Below, in pieces: positions 1-8,378 of a stretch of 64,000 nt of DNA. This DNA is from Marinilabiliales bacterium (GTDB lineage: Bacteria; Bacteroidota; Bacteroidia; Bacteroidales; SZUA-534). A program made the position numbers and the translations under genes. Location: positions 248,001-312,000 of the forward strand of contig DOTG01000041.1 in the NCBI GenBank assembly GCA_003512955.1. Reading direction: 5' to 3'. Every line of letters begins with the position of its first letter. The stretch's first letter is position 1. The notes under the pieces were generated by a model. That model searched no databases. It saw nothing but the letters and a program-made list of their open reading frames with translations, and was not told where the DNA came from.

Positions 1-656
1 CCAGAAACCTGTGTTACCTGATATTCGGGGAAATACTTTATTCCCTTACTTTCGACCAGTCCACGCACCATACCGGAAAGTCTCTTACCGGCAACACCCA
101 TCGGGCCTACTTCGGGGGAATAGATTTCGATATTGGGTTCTATACCTTTTTTATGAAGTAATGAGTTTATCAATAAAGCAGCTTCATAAGGTGCGGCGGG
201 GCATTTAAAGGGTAAGGAAGTAACCATTACAACAATCTTTCCTTCTTTGAATTGGGATAGGGCTTTGTATATCCCATCAGCGCCTTCGGGAGTGTATAAA
301 TTATATCCTTTGGAATTTATATCAAAACTATCTGATATTTCAGCACCTAACGCAACTACGATATAATCGCCCGTGAGGGTGCTACCATTTACTGTGACCT
401 GTTTATTCTGTGGGTCAACTTTTTCAATGTTTCCATGAACGAATTCGATACCTTTTTTCTTTAGATTGTCCAGTTGTTTTGAAATCGACTTTTCATTCCT
501 TGTACCATTGGCAATCCATAAGAGTGATGACGCAAAGGTGTGTTTCTGCTCTTTGTCAACCACTATGATCTTATGTTCTTTCCCTATTTTTTTGCGTAGG
601 GTATTGGCCGTAATTACCCCTCCAACACCGCCTCCTAATATGATGATTGTTTTCAT
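1..656 (-). CDS. Sulfide:quinone oxidoreductase-like FAD protein (C-terminal part outside the window)
   Basis: A minus-strand reading frame starts with ATG at 654-656 and stays open to the window edge, giving 218 codons of the N-terminal half. The protein begins MKTIIILGGGVGGV, the GxGxxG dinucleotide-binding fold of flavoprotein disulfide reductases. It then shows VVDKEQKHTF and a conserved FKCPAAPYEAA stretch, whose Cys matches the first redox cysteine of the sulfide:quinone oxidoreductase/FCSD family. Such enzymes oxidise sulfide at the membrane and pass electrons to quinone. The start codon lies 5 bases beyond the stop of the ArsR-rhodanese regulator, so the two are co-transcribed. DoxX, TauE/SafE and cytochrome neighbours support a sulfide or thiol role. 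The family call is firm; exact substrate specificity is inferred because the second active-site Cys is not in the window. Confidence 0.82.
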   Translation of the reverse strand, partial: MKTIIILGGGVGGVITANTLRKKIGKEHKIIVVDKEQKHTFASSLLWIANGTRNEKSISKQLDNLKKKGIEFVHGNIEKVDPQNKQVTVNGSTLTGDYIVVALGAEISDSFDINSKGYNLYTPEGADGIYKALSQFKEGKIVVMVTSLPFKCPAAPYEAALLINSLLHKKGIEPNIEIYSPEVGPMGVAGKRLSGMVRGLVESKGIKYFPEYQVTQVS

Positions 657-661
657 GTTGT

Positions 662-1318
662 TCAATTCGTTTCTAATTGTTTCATTTTCCATTCAGGATA
701 GCCTTCGTCAAGTCTTCGAACATTAAAACCTTGTTCACTCAGTAATTTAACGGCTTCATCGGCAAGTACACAAAATGGCCCACGACAATAAGCAATGATT
801 TCTTTATCCTTTGAGATGCTTTTTAACTGTTCCATCAGTTCATTCATTGGAACAGATACTGCACCAGTGATATGCCCGAACTCAAATTCAACAGAAGGTC
901 GTACATCCAAAAGCAAAATATTTTTATTTTCAATCATGTTTTCCAATTCCTCAATACTCACTGCATTCAACGATTTGTTGTCCTCACGCTGCCGGTTCAT
1001 TATTTTTTCAAGCTCAGCAATTTCACTTACTGCATACTTTATAATGTGTTGATAAACTGAAAGAAAATCGTCGTTAATCAAGGAATAGTAAACATAATGA
1101 CCTTCTTTGCGGGACTTCACAATATTGTTACTTTTCATTACCTGTAGATGCTGCGAAGCATTTGCAAAGGAGAGGTTCGTAGTTTGCACAATGCCTTCAA
1201 CGCTTTTTTCACCTTGCGAAAGCATCTCTATAATTTCTAAACGGTATGGGTTTGCCAGGGCTTTGAGTAGTTTTGAAAGCCCATCGTACATAGCATCCTT
1301 GAATTCTCTGCCTTTCAT
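662..1318 (-). CDS. ArsR-family regulator fused to a rhodanese domain
   Basis: This 218-residue protein has an N-terminal winged helix of the ArsR/SmtB type (about residues 10-100, with LANPYRLEIIEML and the recognition helix around SFANASQHLQVMK). A C-terminal single rhodanese domain (about 118-215) ends in the active loop CRGPFC, Cys178 to Cys183. The HTH part contains no cysteine, so it cannot carry the two-Cys persulfide switch known from SqrR/BigR. If the protein senses sulfide or persulfide, the rhodanese loop is the only thiol site. It is the first gene of an operon with the sulfide:quinone oxidoreductase, and a 12-bp-arm palindrome overlaps its promoter, suggesting autoregulation. The fusion architecture is known in bacteria; the sensing role here is inferred. 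Confidence 0.88.
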   Translation of the reverse strand: MKGREFKDAMYDGLSKLLKALANPYRLEIIEMLSQGEKSVEGIVQTTNLSFANASQHLQVMKSNNIVKSRKEGHYVYYSLINDDFLSVYQHIIKYAVSEIAELEKIMNRQREDNKSLNAVSIEELENMIENKNILLLDVRPSVEFEFGHITGAVSVPMNELMEQLKSISKDKEIIAYCRGPFCVLADEAVKLLSEQGFNVRRLDEGYPEWKMKQLETN

Positions 1319-1338
1319 ATTCTAATAAATTTAGAATA

Positions 1339-1384
1339 CAAATATAAACTATATTCAATTATTCAATAGATTTATTGAATAATT
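1339..1384 (-). promoter_or_regulatory. Promoter with palindromic ArsR-type operator
   Basis: On the minus strand a TATATTTG box (1339-1346) matches the Bacteroidota -7 consensus TAnnTTTG, 20 bases upstream of the ArsR-rhodanese start. Just upstream lies a perfect inverted repeat with 12-bp arms (AATTATTCAATA, 1357-1368, and its complement, 1373-1384) and a 4-base spacer. It contains the ATTCAA/TTGAAT half-sites usual for ArsR repressors. The only TTG at a plausible -33 distance (1364-1366, 17-base spacer) is inside this palindrome, so bound repressor would block the promoter. Confidence 0.75.
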
Positions 1385-1416
1385 TATTTTAATCACAGCA
1401 TTTATATCTAAAAATC

Positions 1417-2826
1417 TTACATCCAGCGCCAAACCAAAATCATTACCAGAAAAAGACTGCCATAAATAATGGGTATCAAATATAAAGCCCGATTGGATAA
1501 TGCCTGGCTATTTTTAGAATTGATAGTCTTCACAACCCTGATACTTATCCATACCCCAGCTATCATAAAAAGGGTCAATAAGCCGGACACCATAATATTT
1601 ATCCATAGAGGGTTGTTGTGTAAAACAATTTTTCCGTCCATTATTTGCTGAGCCGTTGATACTCCTGATACATCATTAAATAAGTATTCGAAATAAGGCA
1701 ATCTCGATGTGGTTTTAAGAATTGATTTATCAACATGTGCGGCAGCAATGATGGGTATAAAAGCAATGCCATACGTCAGAAAGTATTTTTTGAGTGTTAT
1801 GGTAGCTCCGGCAATTTTTGAGATTGCAAAAGGGATAACCCACAGTAATAACGGTAAGAAACCAAAAATAAAAGTGGCATATACAAAACCACCGATGAAT
1901 GAATTTTCGATATTCAGAATTGATTTTATGTGGTTGGGAATGTAGGTAAGAAAATTATTTGTAACATCCCATTCTGACCATATTTCAGAGATAACAAAAC
2001 CAGAAACCACCAGCACAAATACCATTTCAGCTAATTTGAGCGGGTTAATTTGAAACAAATCGTTTGCAAAACCAATATAGGTTAACTGTGGGTTTGGGCG
2101 TTCCTCGTTTCGTTCCGACTGGTATTTACCACAGGTTTTCCGGCAACCACCACACAATATGCAGTTTGCATTATCATTGATAGTAGCTGGATATAAATCC
2201 ACACCACAGCTTTTGGAATTCAGGTTATAACGATAGTTTTTATGAATGCACGATTTATCCTTGCACGATTCGCAAGTCCGGGTGTTTTTAACCCGCCAAC
2301 CAAGAAACGACAATTTCGAATACATTCCGAGCAAATAGCCTACCGGGCAAACATAGCGGCAAAATGTGTTTTTCTCATAGATGCTTCCAACAATAATGGA
2401 AACTCCAACAATTACAAGCAGGTATACTGCCATAAAGAAAGGGTTTCGATGAATGGCAAACCCCTGAATTCCCACAAATAGAATTAGCAAATAAAAAACT
2501 GTGATTGCCCAACCGGATAACAGCCATGCCGGGCGTTTTCTTTTCAGACCAATTTTAGCAAAAAACGTTGTAATTATCTCAACCGGACAAATCATACACC
2601 AGATACGTCCAAAAAATATTGCGAAAATTATAATCGCCGGCCACCAGTACGACCAAACTATCAGATTACCTAAATTTGTGTTCCGCAACTGTTTTAAGAA
2701 AGCAGCATCGGTGGAGTAGGCAGCAAGCCCGGTAATGATTAATATTATATAAGCAACTAATGAAAAATATTTCAAGGATACAGGCATATATGCCCTGCTG
2801 ATAGCCTGGTTGATTTGTTTTAGCAT
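1417..2826 (-). CDS. Polytopic membrane 4Fe-4S protein (NapH/CcoG/NosR-like)
   Basis: This is a membrane protein of about 469 residues with several hydrophobic segments. It carries two CxxCP-type motifs of the polyferredoxin membrane family (CMICPVE and CRYVCPVGYLLG), further Cys (CESC, C) and a ferredoxin-like NCILCGGCRKTC. Such proteins move electrons across or along the membrane. An in-frame ATG 69 bases further upstream exists, but it would overlap the end of the DoxX gene. The ATG at 2824-2826 sits 20 bases after the DoxX stop and begins MLKQINQAI, so I chose it. It is last in the cytochrome-TauE-DoxX operon and probably links sulfur compound oxidation to the respiratory chain. The partner redox protein is unknown. 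Confidence 0.78.
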   Translation of the reverse strand: MLKQINQAISRAYMPVSLKYFSLVAYIILIITGLAAYSTDAAFLKQLRNTNLGNLIVWSYWWPAIIIFAIFFGRIWCMICPVEIITTFFAKIGLKRKRPAWLLSGWAITVFYLLILFVGIQGFAIHRNPFFMAVYLLVIVGVSIIVGSIYEKNTFCRYVCPVGYLLGMYSKLSFLGWRVKNTRTCESCKDKSCIHKNYRYNLNSKSCGVDLYPATINDNANCILCGGCRKTCGKYQSERNEERPNPQLTYIGFANDLFQINPLKLAEMVFVLVVSGFVISEIWSEWDVTNNFLTYIPNHIKSILNIENSFIGGFVYATFIFGFLPLLLWVIPFAISKIAGATITLKKYFLTYGIAFIPIIAAAHVDKSILKTTSRLPYFEYLFNDVSGVSTAQQIMDGKIVLHNNPLWINIMVSGLLTLFMIAGVWISIRVVKTINSKNSQALSNRALYLIPIIYGSLFLVMILVWRWM

Positions 2827-2845
2827 ACGGTTTTTATAAGTCAGA

Positions 2846-3292
2846 TTATTGTTTGGTAACGAATTTTGAATCAGCAGACCATTTACCTGCCCCATAAATC
2901 AACAAGTAAATCAATAGCAATGTCATGGCGAAATCGGTTCGATATTCGTGCGCCATTGACCAAAAGCCTTTATTCATCAGGATAGGCCATTTTGTGGTTA
3001 CAAAGGCTGTCATCATAATAAAAAGCAGGGGAATAGCAGCCAGTCTGGTCAATAAACCAATTAAAACGAGTGTGCCGCAAATAATTTCAAACGTTCCAAC
3101 AAAGTATGCCCAGAAATCAGGGTCGGCAAAACCTATTTTCTCGAAACGGCCTGTTCCGACTAATTCGGGGAATAAATACTTCTGGATACCTTCTGACAGG
3201 AAAACCAGTCCGACAATTAACCTGGGCAGGATAGTTCTGTTATCATTCACTGTGTTTAGAATGATTGTTTTAATCCCTTTTTTAGTTTCCAT
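2846..3292 (-). CDS. DoxX-family membrane protein
   Basis: The 148-residue protein has four predicted membrane helices and the DoxX pattern LPRLIVGLVFLSEGIQKY, followed by GTFEIICGTLVLIGLLTRLAAIPL. DoxX was named as a subunit of archaeal thiosulfate:quinone oxidoreductase, but many bacterial members have no proven activity. It lies 12 bases after the TauE/SafE gene and 20 bases before the 4Fe-4S protein in one operon, next to a sulfide:quinone oxidoreductase locus. This makes a role in thiol or thiosulfate oxidation, or in thiol-stress protection, reasonable. No cofactor-binding residues are obvious. Confidence 0.82.
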   Translation of the reverse strand: METKKGIKTIILNTVNDNRTILPRLIVGLVFLSEGIQKYLFPELVGTGRFEKIGFADPDFWAYFVGTFEIICGTLVLIGLLTRLAAIPLLFIMMTAFVTTKWPILMNKGFWSMAHEYRTDFAMTLLLIYLLIYGAGKWSADSKFVTKQ

Positions 3293-3304
3293 TTTATGTG
3301 AGTT

Positions 3305-4078
3305 TTATATTAAACCAATTCCTAATGCCAGTGAAATAATAATAAGCATAATAGCTACAAGCTTCTGAATAAAAGTCAGCGTTACCTTTTTCAATAGTTT
3401 ACTACCGATAAACGCCCCGGCTATGGCTGCAAGGGTGGCAGAGATAACCAATACAAGGTTATCATGAAGCTCTGCCGAAACAAATCGTGTGGCATATACT
3501 GACAGGCGAGTAAAGTCAACCAGGCAGGCAATAACCACGCCTGTGGCTATGTATGCTTCTTTAGACAAACCGCTTCTTATTAAGAATGCACTTCGCAATG
3601 CCCCCTGGAGACCTGATAAACCACCAAAGAAACCACTTAGCACTCCGCCCAAAGGGAGTTTGCTCTTATCGAACTCTACTTTTTGAAAGGCAGGCACAAT
3701 TTCAAGAATAGCAAATGTGATAAGCAAAAAGGCAATAATTGCTTTTACAGGGGTAATAGTATATAAATGCGCCCCTATCTGGTACTGGTATAAAGCTGGT
3801 AATCCTGTAATTTTTATAAGTAACCATGCCCCGGCAAAAGATGCAATGATAGCAGGAATCCCGAACCGGATAAGTACGGCCTTATCCGTTTTTCGTCCAA
3901 CCAAAACAATTTTAAAAAGATTGTTACAAAAATGCACCACACCTGTAAGGGCAATGGCTAAATCAATGGGAAAGAAAATGGCAAATACCGGTGCTAAAAT
4001 TGTACCTAACCCGAAACCTGAAAAGAAAGTAAGAATGGCTGTTGCAAAGGCTGCAAGTGTGATAATAAAAATTTCCAT
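3305..4078 (-). CDS. TauE/SafE-family sulfite/sulfonate exporter-like permease
   Basis: The 257-residue polytopic protein is hydrophobic throughout, with roughly eight membrane segments. It shows family hallmarks: an N-terminal SGFGLGTILAPVF segment and a central GGVLSGFFGGLSGLQGALRSAFLIRSG. TauE/SafE proteins export sulfite, sulfoacetate or related anions, though many are unassigned. In this operon (cytochrome c lipoprotein, TauE/SafE, DoxX, 4Fe-4S protein) it would fit export of an oxidised sulfur product. The start ATG at 4076-4078 lies 32 bases after the cytochrome gene stop. Confidence 0.85.
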   Translation of the reverse strand: MEIFIITLAAFATAILTFFSGFGLGTILAPVFAIFFPIDLAIALTGVVHFCNNLFKIVLVGRKTDKAVLIRFGIPAIIASFAGAWLLIKITGLPALYQYQIGAHLYTITPVKAIIAFLLITFAILEIVPAFQKVEFDKSKLPLGGVLSGFFGGLSGLQGALRSAFLIRSGLSKEAYIATGVVIACLVDFTRLSVYATRFVSAELHDNLVLVISATLAAIAGAFIGSKLLKKVTLTFIQKLVAIMLIIISLALGIGLI

Positions 4079-4110
4079 AGTAAAACATTAGTTTTGAGAT
4101 TCTGAGCTTC

Positions 4111-4593
4111 TTATTTCCTAACCGGAGATTGTCTCTCAACCGGGGTTTTAACAGTTACAAAAGATACTTTCTCCAAAACATGACATGCTATGCAATTTGC
4201 CGTAAGTGTCGTAAATGCTTGCTTAAACTGTATCGTATCCCTGCTGGCAATAGCTTTACCCATTTCCGGCAGTGCTATATTTAAAAAGTTTTGTGCAGAT
4301 GCAGCCCGCTTGGGTCTTCTCTCCAGACCGTTCTCAATGGCAACTTTTATTTTTTCTGCCTGGTAGGCGGCATATTCCCAGTTCTCGTCCTTACCAGCCC
4401 AATACAGTTCCTGGTAACGGTAACCCGTTTCGACCATTGCCATATCGAAACCGCGCAGTTGCTTGGCAATAGTCTCAAATTTCTGATTTTCATCTCCTTT
4501 CAACCATCCTTCCGCACCTGATGGTTTGCTTTTATCTCCAGTATCGCAAGCATATAGACCCACAAATATCAATAGTATTAAAATTGCCTTCAT
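4111..4593 (-). CDS. Cytochrome c'-like lipoprotein
   Basis: The 160-residue protein begins with a lipoprotein signal (MKAILILLIFVGLYAC, Cys16) and ends with one haem c motif, CIACH, near residue 134. The spacing of helices and the C-terminal CxxCH resemble cytochrome c' and related four-helix haem proteins. It would be anchored in the periplasm or outer membrane as an electron carrier. It is the first gene of the four-gene sulfur/redox operon, and its upstream region has a TAATTTTG -7-like box at 4613-4620 on the minus strand. The downstream membrane 4Fe-4S protein is a plausible partner. Haem attachment is inferred from the motif. Confidence 0.75.
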   Translation of the reverse strand: MKAILILLIFVGLYACDTGDKSKPSGAEGWLKGDENQKFETIAKQLRGFDMAMVETGYRYQELYWAGKDENWEYAAYQAEKIKVAIENGLERRPKRAASAQNFLNIALPEMGKAIASRDTIQFKQAFTTLTANCIACHVLEKVSFVTVKTPVERQSPVRK

Positions 4594-4667
4594 GTCAATA
4601 AATTAAGTGATACAAAATTAAATTGAAGATAAGAACAAGCGTGGTAAAAAGAACTGATAGTATGGTA

Positions 4668-5498
4668 TTATTGAAAATACTTTTCCCTGAACTGAACAGG
4701 TGTTAAATTCTCATGTTTTCTGAAGAATTTAACAAAATTCGAAGGATCGTTGAATGAAAGCGTATACGCTATTTCGTTAATGGTATTTTCAGTGTGCAGG
4801 ATGTATCTTTTTGCTTCCAGTAATAGCTGGAACGTAATATGCTCACTGGCGCTTTTCCCGGAATGTTTGCGGCAAACAGTGTTAAGGTTCTGCGGAGTCG
4901 TATTTAACAGCCCGGCAAAATCATTGACTTTATGGAGCCGTGGACATTCTTTTACTAAAAGGTCTTGAAATTTCTCATATACAGAAATAGGCACATTATT
5001 CTCCTGTGATTGTATTTCGGCCAGCTGCAATATTTTAGCAAAGAGCGCCCTTAAATAGCCATGAATAATATGCGAGGAGTAAGCGGATGGTTCGGAATAT
5101 TCCTTTAATAACTCGTTGAGTATTGCTTCAGGATTGTAATTATCCGGAACCGGAACCCTGAATTTATCTGTAAGTCGGCGGTATAAGTTGATGATATCTG
5201 TTTCTTTCAGGTTATCGAAAAAATCAGCCCTAAACAGAATTACATAACCTTTAGGAATGGATGTAAATTGCCAGTAATGCAATTGACCGGGTTTGAGAAA
5301 ATAAAACTCCGGCGCTGAAATCATATATTTCTCAGTCTCAATCCAATGAAAGCCCTCGCCTTCGCTTAAAAATATCAGTTCGTAATAATCGTCGTGCTTA
5401 TGCGGCGATGTTTTCTTTATCTTTTCTTTGAACCGTGATATTTTAAAAAGCAAGCTTTCGTCTAATTTGTTTTTGGTATGTATCAACCCGGTTTGCAT
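4668..5498 (-). CDS. AraC-family transcriptional regulator with cupin sensor domain
   Basis: The 276-residue protein has an N-terminal cupin-like domain (about residues 30-110, with HKHDDYYELIFLSEGEG and FLKPGQLHYWQF). Its C-terminal double helix-turn-helix of the AraC type (about 175-275) contains LLLEAKRYILHTENTINEIA and FNDPSNFVKFFRKHENLTPVQFREKY. It is read from its own unit upstream of the cytochrome-TauE-DoxX operon on the same strand, with only 74 bases between its stop and the cytochrome start. It may therefore regulate that operon. The effector is unknown. Confidence 0.88.
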   Translation of the reverse strand: MQTGLIHTKNKLDESLLFKISRFKEKIKKTSPHKHDDYYELIFLSEGEGFHWIETEKYMISAPEFYFLKPGQLHYWQFTSIPKGYVILFRADFFDNLKETDIINLYRRLTDKFRVPVPDNYNPEAILNELLKEYSEPSAYSSHIIHGYLRALFAKILQLAEIQSQENNVPISVYEKFQDLLVKECPRLHKVNDFAGLLNTTPQNLNTVCRKHSGKSASEHITFQLLLEAKRYILHTENTINEIAYTLSFNDPSNFVKFFRKHENLTPVQFREKYFQ

Positions 5499-5715
5499 TT
5501 CTTTTGAAATTCAAATTAGTCTTTTAAACAAAAGTAAATAAAACTGCGCCAATTATAAATAGAAGTGCATTTGTTAACAAAGAGGTGTAAAAATATCTCC
5601 CCTTGTTTTATATCAAAAAATAATCTAAATTTATTATAAGGATACAATGAGTTGTGTACATATTCATTCGTGAGCTTTAGTATGGTGGTATTAGTTACTA
5701 TTTAAATAAGATTGT

Positions 5716-7224
5716 ATGAAATGGAGTGATGTAAAAATTCGATATAAGCTTTTATTCGCTTTTAGTTTTATTATCCTTTTGTTGTTCTCAGTTGTTGTTC
5801 AGTCGTTCATTGGAGTAAACCGAATCATCAGTCATAATCAAACGCTCGAAGAATCGAATAAAGTAAAGGAGATTTTCCTGGAAAGATATAACGACCATCT
5901 TAATTGGGCGCAAAAAGTCAGCAGCGTACTTCTGAATACGAACGAATCACAATTGGAAGTTGAGACAGACCCTCATAAGTGTGCTTTTGGAAAATGGTTT
6001 TACGGAGATGGACGAAAACAAGCCGAAAATATTGTACCAGGCCTAAAGGATAGGTTTGATGCGCTGGAGAAGGCTCATCTTGCTTTACACAACACCGCTC
6101 AGGAAATGAATAAGTCTCTCTCAGAAAATGAACGTGCATATGCTATATCCATTTTCAATATCCAAACAATAAATCATTTACACAACGTTGGTACTCTGAT
6201 TACAGAAATTCGTGAAGGAGTTACTCAAAACGTAGAGAATATAAAACATGAAATCCAGGAGAGCAACGCCATCCAAAAAAGAAATATTGTTATAATAGGA
6301 ATCCTTGCTGTATTGGCCGCATTGATATTGACATGGCTCATCACGGTTTCGCTTACCAAGGGGATAAATGATATTGTAACCATTTCACGGCAAATTGCAT
6401 CGGGTAATCTCAGGGCTACGTTTGACGAAGAATCTACTTCCAGGAAAGATGAAATCGGCGATTTATCGAAATCATTCCATAATACAATTGAAAAATTAAA
6501 AGAAGTAATTTCGAAAATTACTGAAGGAGCAAACAATATGGCTGTTGCCAGCTTGGAAATCAGCAGCGGTTCACAAGTCATCGCAGAAAGTGCCAACAGG
6601 CAGGCCTCCGTATCGGAAGAGCTTGCTGCCACGTTTGAAGAATTAAGTTCCGGTGTTCAGCAACACACAAACGATTCCAAAGAGACTGAGAAGGTTGCTG
6701 TTGTTTCCTTAGAAAAGTTCAAAGAGGGAACTCAATTGACATCAACCACTGTCGAAGCCATCAATAACATTACTTCGAAAATAAGTATTATCAGCGAGAT
6801 TGCTTTCCAAACTAACTTATTAGCCCTGAATGCTGCCGTTGAAGCAGCAAGGGCAGGTGAGGCCGGTCGTGGGTTTGCCGTTGTTGCAATGGAGGTAAAA
6901 CGGCTTGCCGAGAAGAGCAAAAATGCAGCAGAGGATATTATTGCCCTTTCCTCTAAAGGATTGGAACAGGCACAAGCGGCAGGCAATAAGATGCACGAAG
7001 TAGTACCCATGATAGAACGTACCACTTCTTTAATCCAGGAAATTATTGCCACAAGCTTTGAACAAAACAGTGGCCTTGACCAGATAAATAGTGCGGTACA
7101 GGTACTTAATCAAACAGCCCAGGAAAATGCAGCGACCTCGGAACAATTGACTACCAACGCTGAAGAACTGGCAGGCCTTGCCAAGGAAACAAAAGAGATG
7201 GTAGCATTTTTTCAGATAGATTAG
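5716..7224 (+). CDS. Methyl-accepting chemotaxis protein with periplasmic CZB-type zinc domain
   Basis: The 502-residue chemoreceptor has a first membrane helix at about residues 12-33, a periplasmic domain to about 187 and a second helix at about 190-212. A HAMP domain (about 213-265) and a methyl-accepting domain follow, with the canonical tip EIAFQTNLLALNAAVEAARAG. The periplasmic part carries CxFGxW (Cys89, Trp94) with His61, His121 and His125. This is the 3His/1Cys pattern of the chemoreceptor zinc-binding (CZB) domain, which in other bacteria senses zinc or hypochlorous acid. CZB domains are more often cytoplasmic, so a periplasmic position is less usual. No other che genes occur in the window. 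Confidence 0.9.
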   Translation: MKWSDVKIRYKLLFAFSFIILLLFSVVVQSFIGVNRIISHNQTLEESNKVKEIFLERYNDHLNWAQKVSSVLLNTNESQLEVETDPHKCAFGKWFYGDGRKQAENIVPGLKDRFDALEKAHLALHNTAQEMNKSLSENERAYAISIFNIQTINHLHNVGTLITEIREGVTQNVENIKHEIQESNAIQKRNIVIIGILAVLAALILTWLITVSLTKGINDIVTISRQIASGNLRATFDEESTSRKDEIGDLSKSFHNTIEKLKEVISKITEGANNMAVASLEISSGSQVIAESANRQASVSEELAATFEELSSGVQQHTNDSKETEKVAVVSLEKFKEGTQLTSTTVEAINNITSKISIISEIAFQTNLLALNAAVEAARAGEAGRGFAVVAMEVKRLAEKSKNAAEDIIALSSKGLEQAQAAGNKMHEVVPMIERTTSLIQEIIATSFEQNSGLDQINSAVQVLNQTAQENAATSEQLTTNAEELAGLAKETKEMVAFFQID

Positions 7225-7255
7225 ATTAAAATACTGAGAATTCAAAAAACACCTT

Positions 7256-7495
7256 ATGAGCAAAACTGAATCATCAACTATTAAGGTCGAAAAAGGGCTA
7301 AGCAAAATAACTTTTGAAGGCGATTATAAACAGCAATGCAGTTTGCAGAACAGTAACGCTGTATTGGAAAATAAGATTTGGTTGGGGGTTGACAAGGATA
7401 TTAACGGAACAGCTGTTAATGCACCTGACCAAGGAACTGGTAAAAATATGTTGCCTTATTAACAAAAGTTCGCTGAAACAGGCGAATTATTTTAA
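7256..7495 (+). pseudogene. Decayed small conserved gene downstream of the chemoreceptor
   Basis: An ATG 32 bases after the chemoreceptor stop opens a frame reading SKTESSTIKVEKGLSKITF and then CSLQNSNAVLENKIWLGVD. The frame ends at a TAA at 7460-7462. After that stop the same frame continues QKFAETGELF and stops at 7493-7495. Between them, the next frame (+1) contains MHLTKELVK (about 7418-7444). The order CSLQ..IWLGVD..MHLTKELVK..NMLPY..KFAETGELF looks like one short protein family I recall as conserved in many bacteria, broken by two frame changes and a nonsense codon. A run of five A at 7442-7446 is a likely site of one single-base loss. Function is unknown. Confidence 0.6.
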
Positions 7496-7541
7496 GTTGT
7501 TAAATAAGGTCGGATGGAACATCGCTGGCAACTATTTTAAG

Positions 7542-7982
7542 CTAATTCTTATCCAGAGGTTTTACAATATATTCTTTTATGATTCCGGTGAATAATTCCA
7601 GGTCAAGTGGTTTTGAGATGTATTCATTGAATCCGGCCATCAGGCATTGTTGCTTCATGTTGTCATGAACATAAGCGGTCTGAGCAATCACAACTATCGA
7701 AGGATTCATCTCCCTGGTTGCCCTGAGAATCCCAAACCCGTCCAACCCCGGAACTTTTATTTCAGTAATTAAACAGTCGATATGAGGATTTTCCCTGAAT
7801 AGCCGGATGGCTTCCAGACCACTTTTGGCGCTCATTATTTCAATTCCATATTCGGTTAATATTTCAGAAACAAGGTAATAGCTTGTAATATCAGGATCTA
7901 CAAAAAGGATTTTTTTCTTACTACAACACAAATTTCCTGGTTCTTCAACCATTACCGATGAATTAACAGTATCCGGGTACAT
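7542..7982 (-). CDS. Receiver-only response-regulator-like protein lacking the phospho-acceptor Asp
   Basis: The 146-residue protein is a single CheY-like receiver domain (about residues 22-140) with no output domain. The acidic pocket is present (FVDPD), as are the conserved Thr (AQTAY) and Lys (SKPLD). The position that should hold the phosphorylated Asp reads LITEIKVPGLDG, so it is Glu. Glu here often mimics the phosphorylated state or gives a phosphorylation-independent receiver. It is clearly paralogous to the protein at 15930-16301 (shared TSxxLVSEIL and DNMxxxCLxAGFNE). It is transcribed towards the chemoreceptor locus, ending 46 bases from the decayed gene. Its partner is unknown. Confidence 0.82.
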   Translation of the reverse strand: MYPDTVNSSVMVEEPGNLCCSKKKILFVDPDITSYYLVSEILTEYGIEIMSAKSGLEAIRLFRENPHIDCLITEIKVPGLDGFGILRATREMNPSIVVIAQTAYVHDNMKQQCLMAGFNEYISKPLDLELFTGIIKEYIVKPLDKN

Positions 7983-8074
7983 AGCATTTTTTATTGCAAA
8001 TATAATAAAAAGCCTTTAATAAATGGTATTTTATTAACGGTAATAAATGTGACGTTTTCTTCTTTTTTTTGTGT

Positions 8075-8317
8075 ATGGGAAAGGACAAGCTACAATTTAA
8101 AGAAGAAGACCTCAAGAAACTCGGTGAGAGAATCCGGTCATTACGGATAAAAAAAGGATACAGTAATTACGAAAATTTTGCCTATGAGCATGATATTGCC
8201 CGTGCTCAATACGGTAAATACGAAAAAGGGGAAGATTTAAGATATTCCAGTCTGATGAAGGTCATCAGGGCGCTTGGTGTAACACCAAAGGATTTTTTTT
8301 CGGAGGGGTTTGAATAA
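8075..8317 (+). CDS. Small XRE-type helix-turn-helix protein
   Basis: The 80-residue protein is a lambda-repressor-like HTH (about residues 12-75): KLGERIRSLRIKKGYSNYENFAYEHDI, then YGKYEKGEDLRYSSLMKVIRALGVTPKDFF. I start it at the ATG at 8075. A TTG two codons upstream is also in frame but has no better ribosome site. This small type is common beside toxin, restriction and mobile-element genes in Bacteroidota. It is convergent with the defence-like operon that ends at 8437 and could control it, but no operator was identified. Confidence 0.8.
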   Translation: MGKDKLQFKEEDLKKLGERIRSLRIKKGYSNYENFAYEHDIARAQYGKYEKGEDLRYSSLMKVIRALGVTPKDFFSEGFE

Positions 8318-8378
8318 TAATGAGTAAAGCTTATGACATCATATCATAGTGGTCATCTAAGATTTTAGATTAAAGTAT

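Noticed and set aside
3717..4091. 124-codon frame opposite the TauE/SafE gene
   Set aside because: Antisense shadow of a well-supported permease.
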